DNA of 64,000 nucleotides, from NCBI GenBank assembly GCA_032718475.1, contig JAUCBJ010008381.1, positions 1-64,000 of the forward strand. The letters run 5' to 3'. Source of the DNA: Nemertoderma westbladi (Eukaryota; Xenacoelomorpha; Nemertodermatida; Nemertodermatidae). Position 1 is the stretch's first letter. Each line of letters opens with the position of its first letter. Shown here piece after piece: positions 63,610 to 64,000 of the stretch. The position numbers were made by a program, and so were the translations under genes. The notes beneath the pieces were generated by a model. The model made no database searches, was not told the origin of the DNA, and saw nothing but the letters and a program-made list of their open reading frames with translations.

Positions 63610-63779
63610 ATGAGTAAAGATATTGGAAGTGGGACGAACAAGCGGAGTCGATTATCTAAAGGCCTTTCGACGGAACGAGATTTTAGTGCTGAGGATCAAG
63701 CTTTAGGGAAAATCAACAAGGAGGCTGACGAGAAGTTGGCCGTAAAGAAGGCAGCGAGAGCCGAAGCTCGGGATATAAG
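63610..63779 (+). CDS. LRRFIP: LRRFIP1/2 homologue, first coding exon (partial gene)
   Basis: ATG at 63610 in a good context (GGACAATGAG, A at -3) encodes 56 residues plus two bases. The segment DFSAEDQALGKINKEADEKL and AVKKAARAEARDIR matches the conserved N-terminus of leucine-rich-repeat Flightless-interacting proteins, where an RFSAEDEAL motif is followed by a KRAARAEARDIR helix. The exon ends AAG|GTTATT at 63779, leaving the last codon split (AG + next exon), consistent with the family's continuation after RDIR. Open reading beyond this point (LLYYCYN) is intron. LRRFIP proteins are cytoplasmic coiled-coil proteins that bind Flightless-I and act in Toll/Wnt signalling in vertebrates; the coiled coil lies beyond the window. 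This is the only apparently intact, recognisable conserved host gene here. Confidence 0.85.
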
Positions 63780-64000
63780 GTTATTATATTACTGTTATAA
63801 TTGAATCAATAGATCCCGTATGCCGTAGGTGTATAGGCTACTGGCTTCCTTAGCCCTTACAAACTTGAGTTTAGGAGTAGTTACGAGTTACCATATGTCT
63901 TATTTATCTTTTATTTATTTATTTATTATAACAGTCTGACAGTATAATTAACAATTTGCAGATTTAGGCCTACTACATTTCTACATACAATGTAGTTGTA
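63780..64000 (+). other. Start of LRRFIP intron 1
   Basis: AT-rich sequence following the donor GTTATT, with no further exon before the window ends. Confidence 0.6.

Overview
This is a repeat-rich, AT-biased eukaryotic window with spliced genes, BEL/Pao LTR retrotransposons, an RTE-like LINE, a CR1/L2-like LINE fragment and many fold-back (inverted-repeat) DNA elements. Three host-type protein signals anchor it as an invertebrate metazoan: the first coding exon of a LRRFIP homologue at the right edge, a frameshifted intronless DDX1 copy at the left, and a two-exon secreted cysteine-rich (Ly6/uPAR-like) gene present twice. The abundance of short palindromic words such as TAGGCCTA and ACCGGT together with BEL/Pao and RTE elements would fit a marine deuterostome such as an echinoderm. 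That placement is a guess.

Layout. 1-3155: noncoding DNA, a 32-33 bp tandem array, the DDX1 pseudogene and an octamer-tailed repeat. 3156-9828 and 18669-25372: two direct copies (A and B) of a ~6.7 kb segment. Each carries two separated pieces of an RTE-like LINE, a 93 bp palindrome, a tRNA-like sequence and an intact minus-strand two-exon gene. 9841-10654: a fold-back element with GGACACTTCCCCCC arms. 10679-11360: a paralogous segment ending in a 63/65 bp minisatellite. 11364-16363: a scrambled BEL/Pao element (RNase H-integrase on minus, LTR-protease-RT on plus, a second LTR on minus, a LINE fragment between). 26239-38439: BEL-1, a 12.2 kb minus-strand element with 1288 bp LTRs that look identical and 5 bp target duplications, keeping gag-protease and an accessory cysteine-rich ORF but lacking reverse transcriptase, RNase H and integrase. 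38501-39652: a 20 bp minisatellite and a possible single-exon gene. 40377-59515: a nest. Two TA-flanked fold-backs (FB1, FB2) interrupt the second paralogous segment, BEL-2 (42682-58617) interrupts FB2, and an RTE-like LINE interrupts the 3' LTR of BEL-2. 60570-61205: degenerate tandem repeats. 61460-62650: a fold-back built of CTACGCGTAG palindromes. 63610-63779: the LRRFIP exon.

The most biologically interesting points are: (1) the duplicated secreted cysteine-rich gene, whose second exon differs between copies by 14 base changes that are all amino-acid-changing, with every cysteine kept; (2) the BEL accessory ORF with CCHC and other paired cysteines, downstream of pol where other LTR elements may carry env; (3) BEL-1 as an apparently young element without its own polymerase, implying mobilisation in trans; (4) fold-back families whose arms are made of tandem short words. 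All calls are by eye from the sequence; no search or alignment was run.
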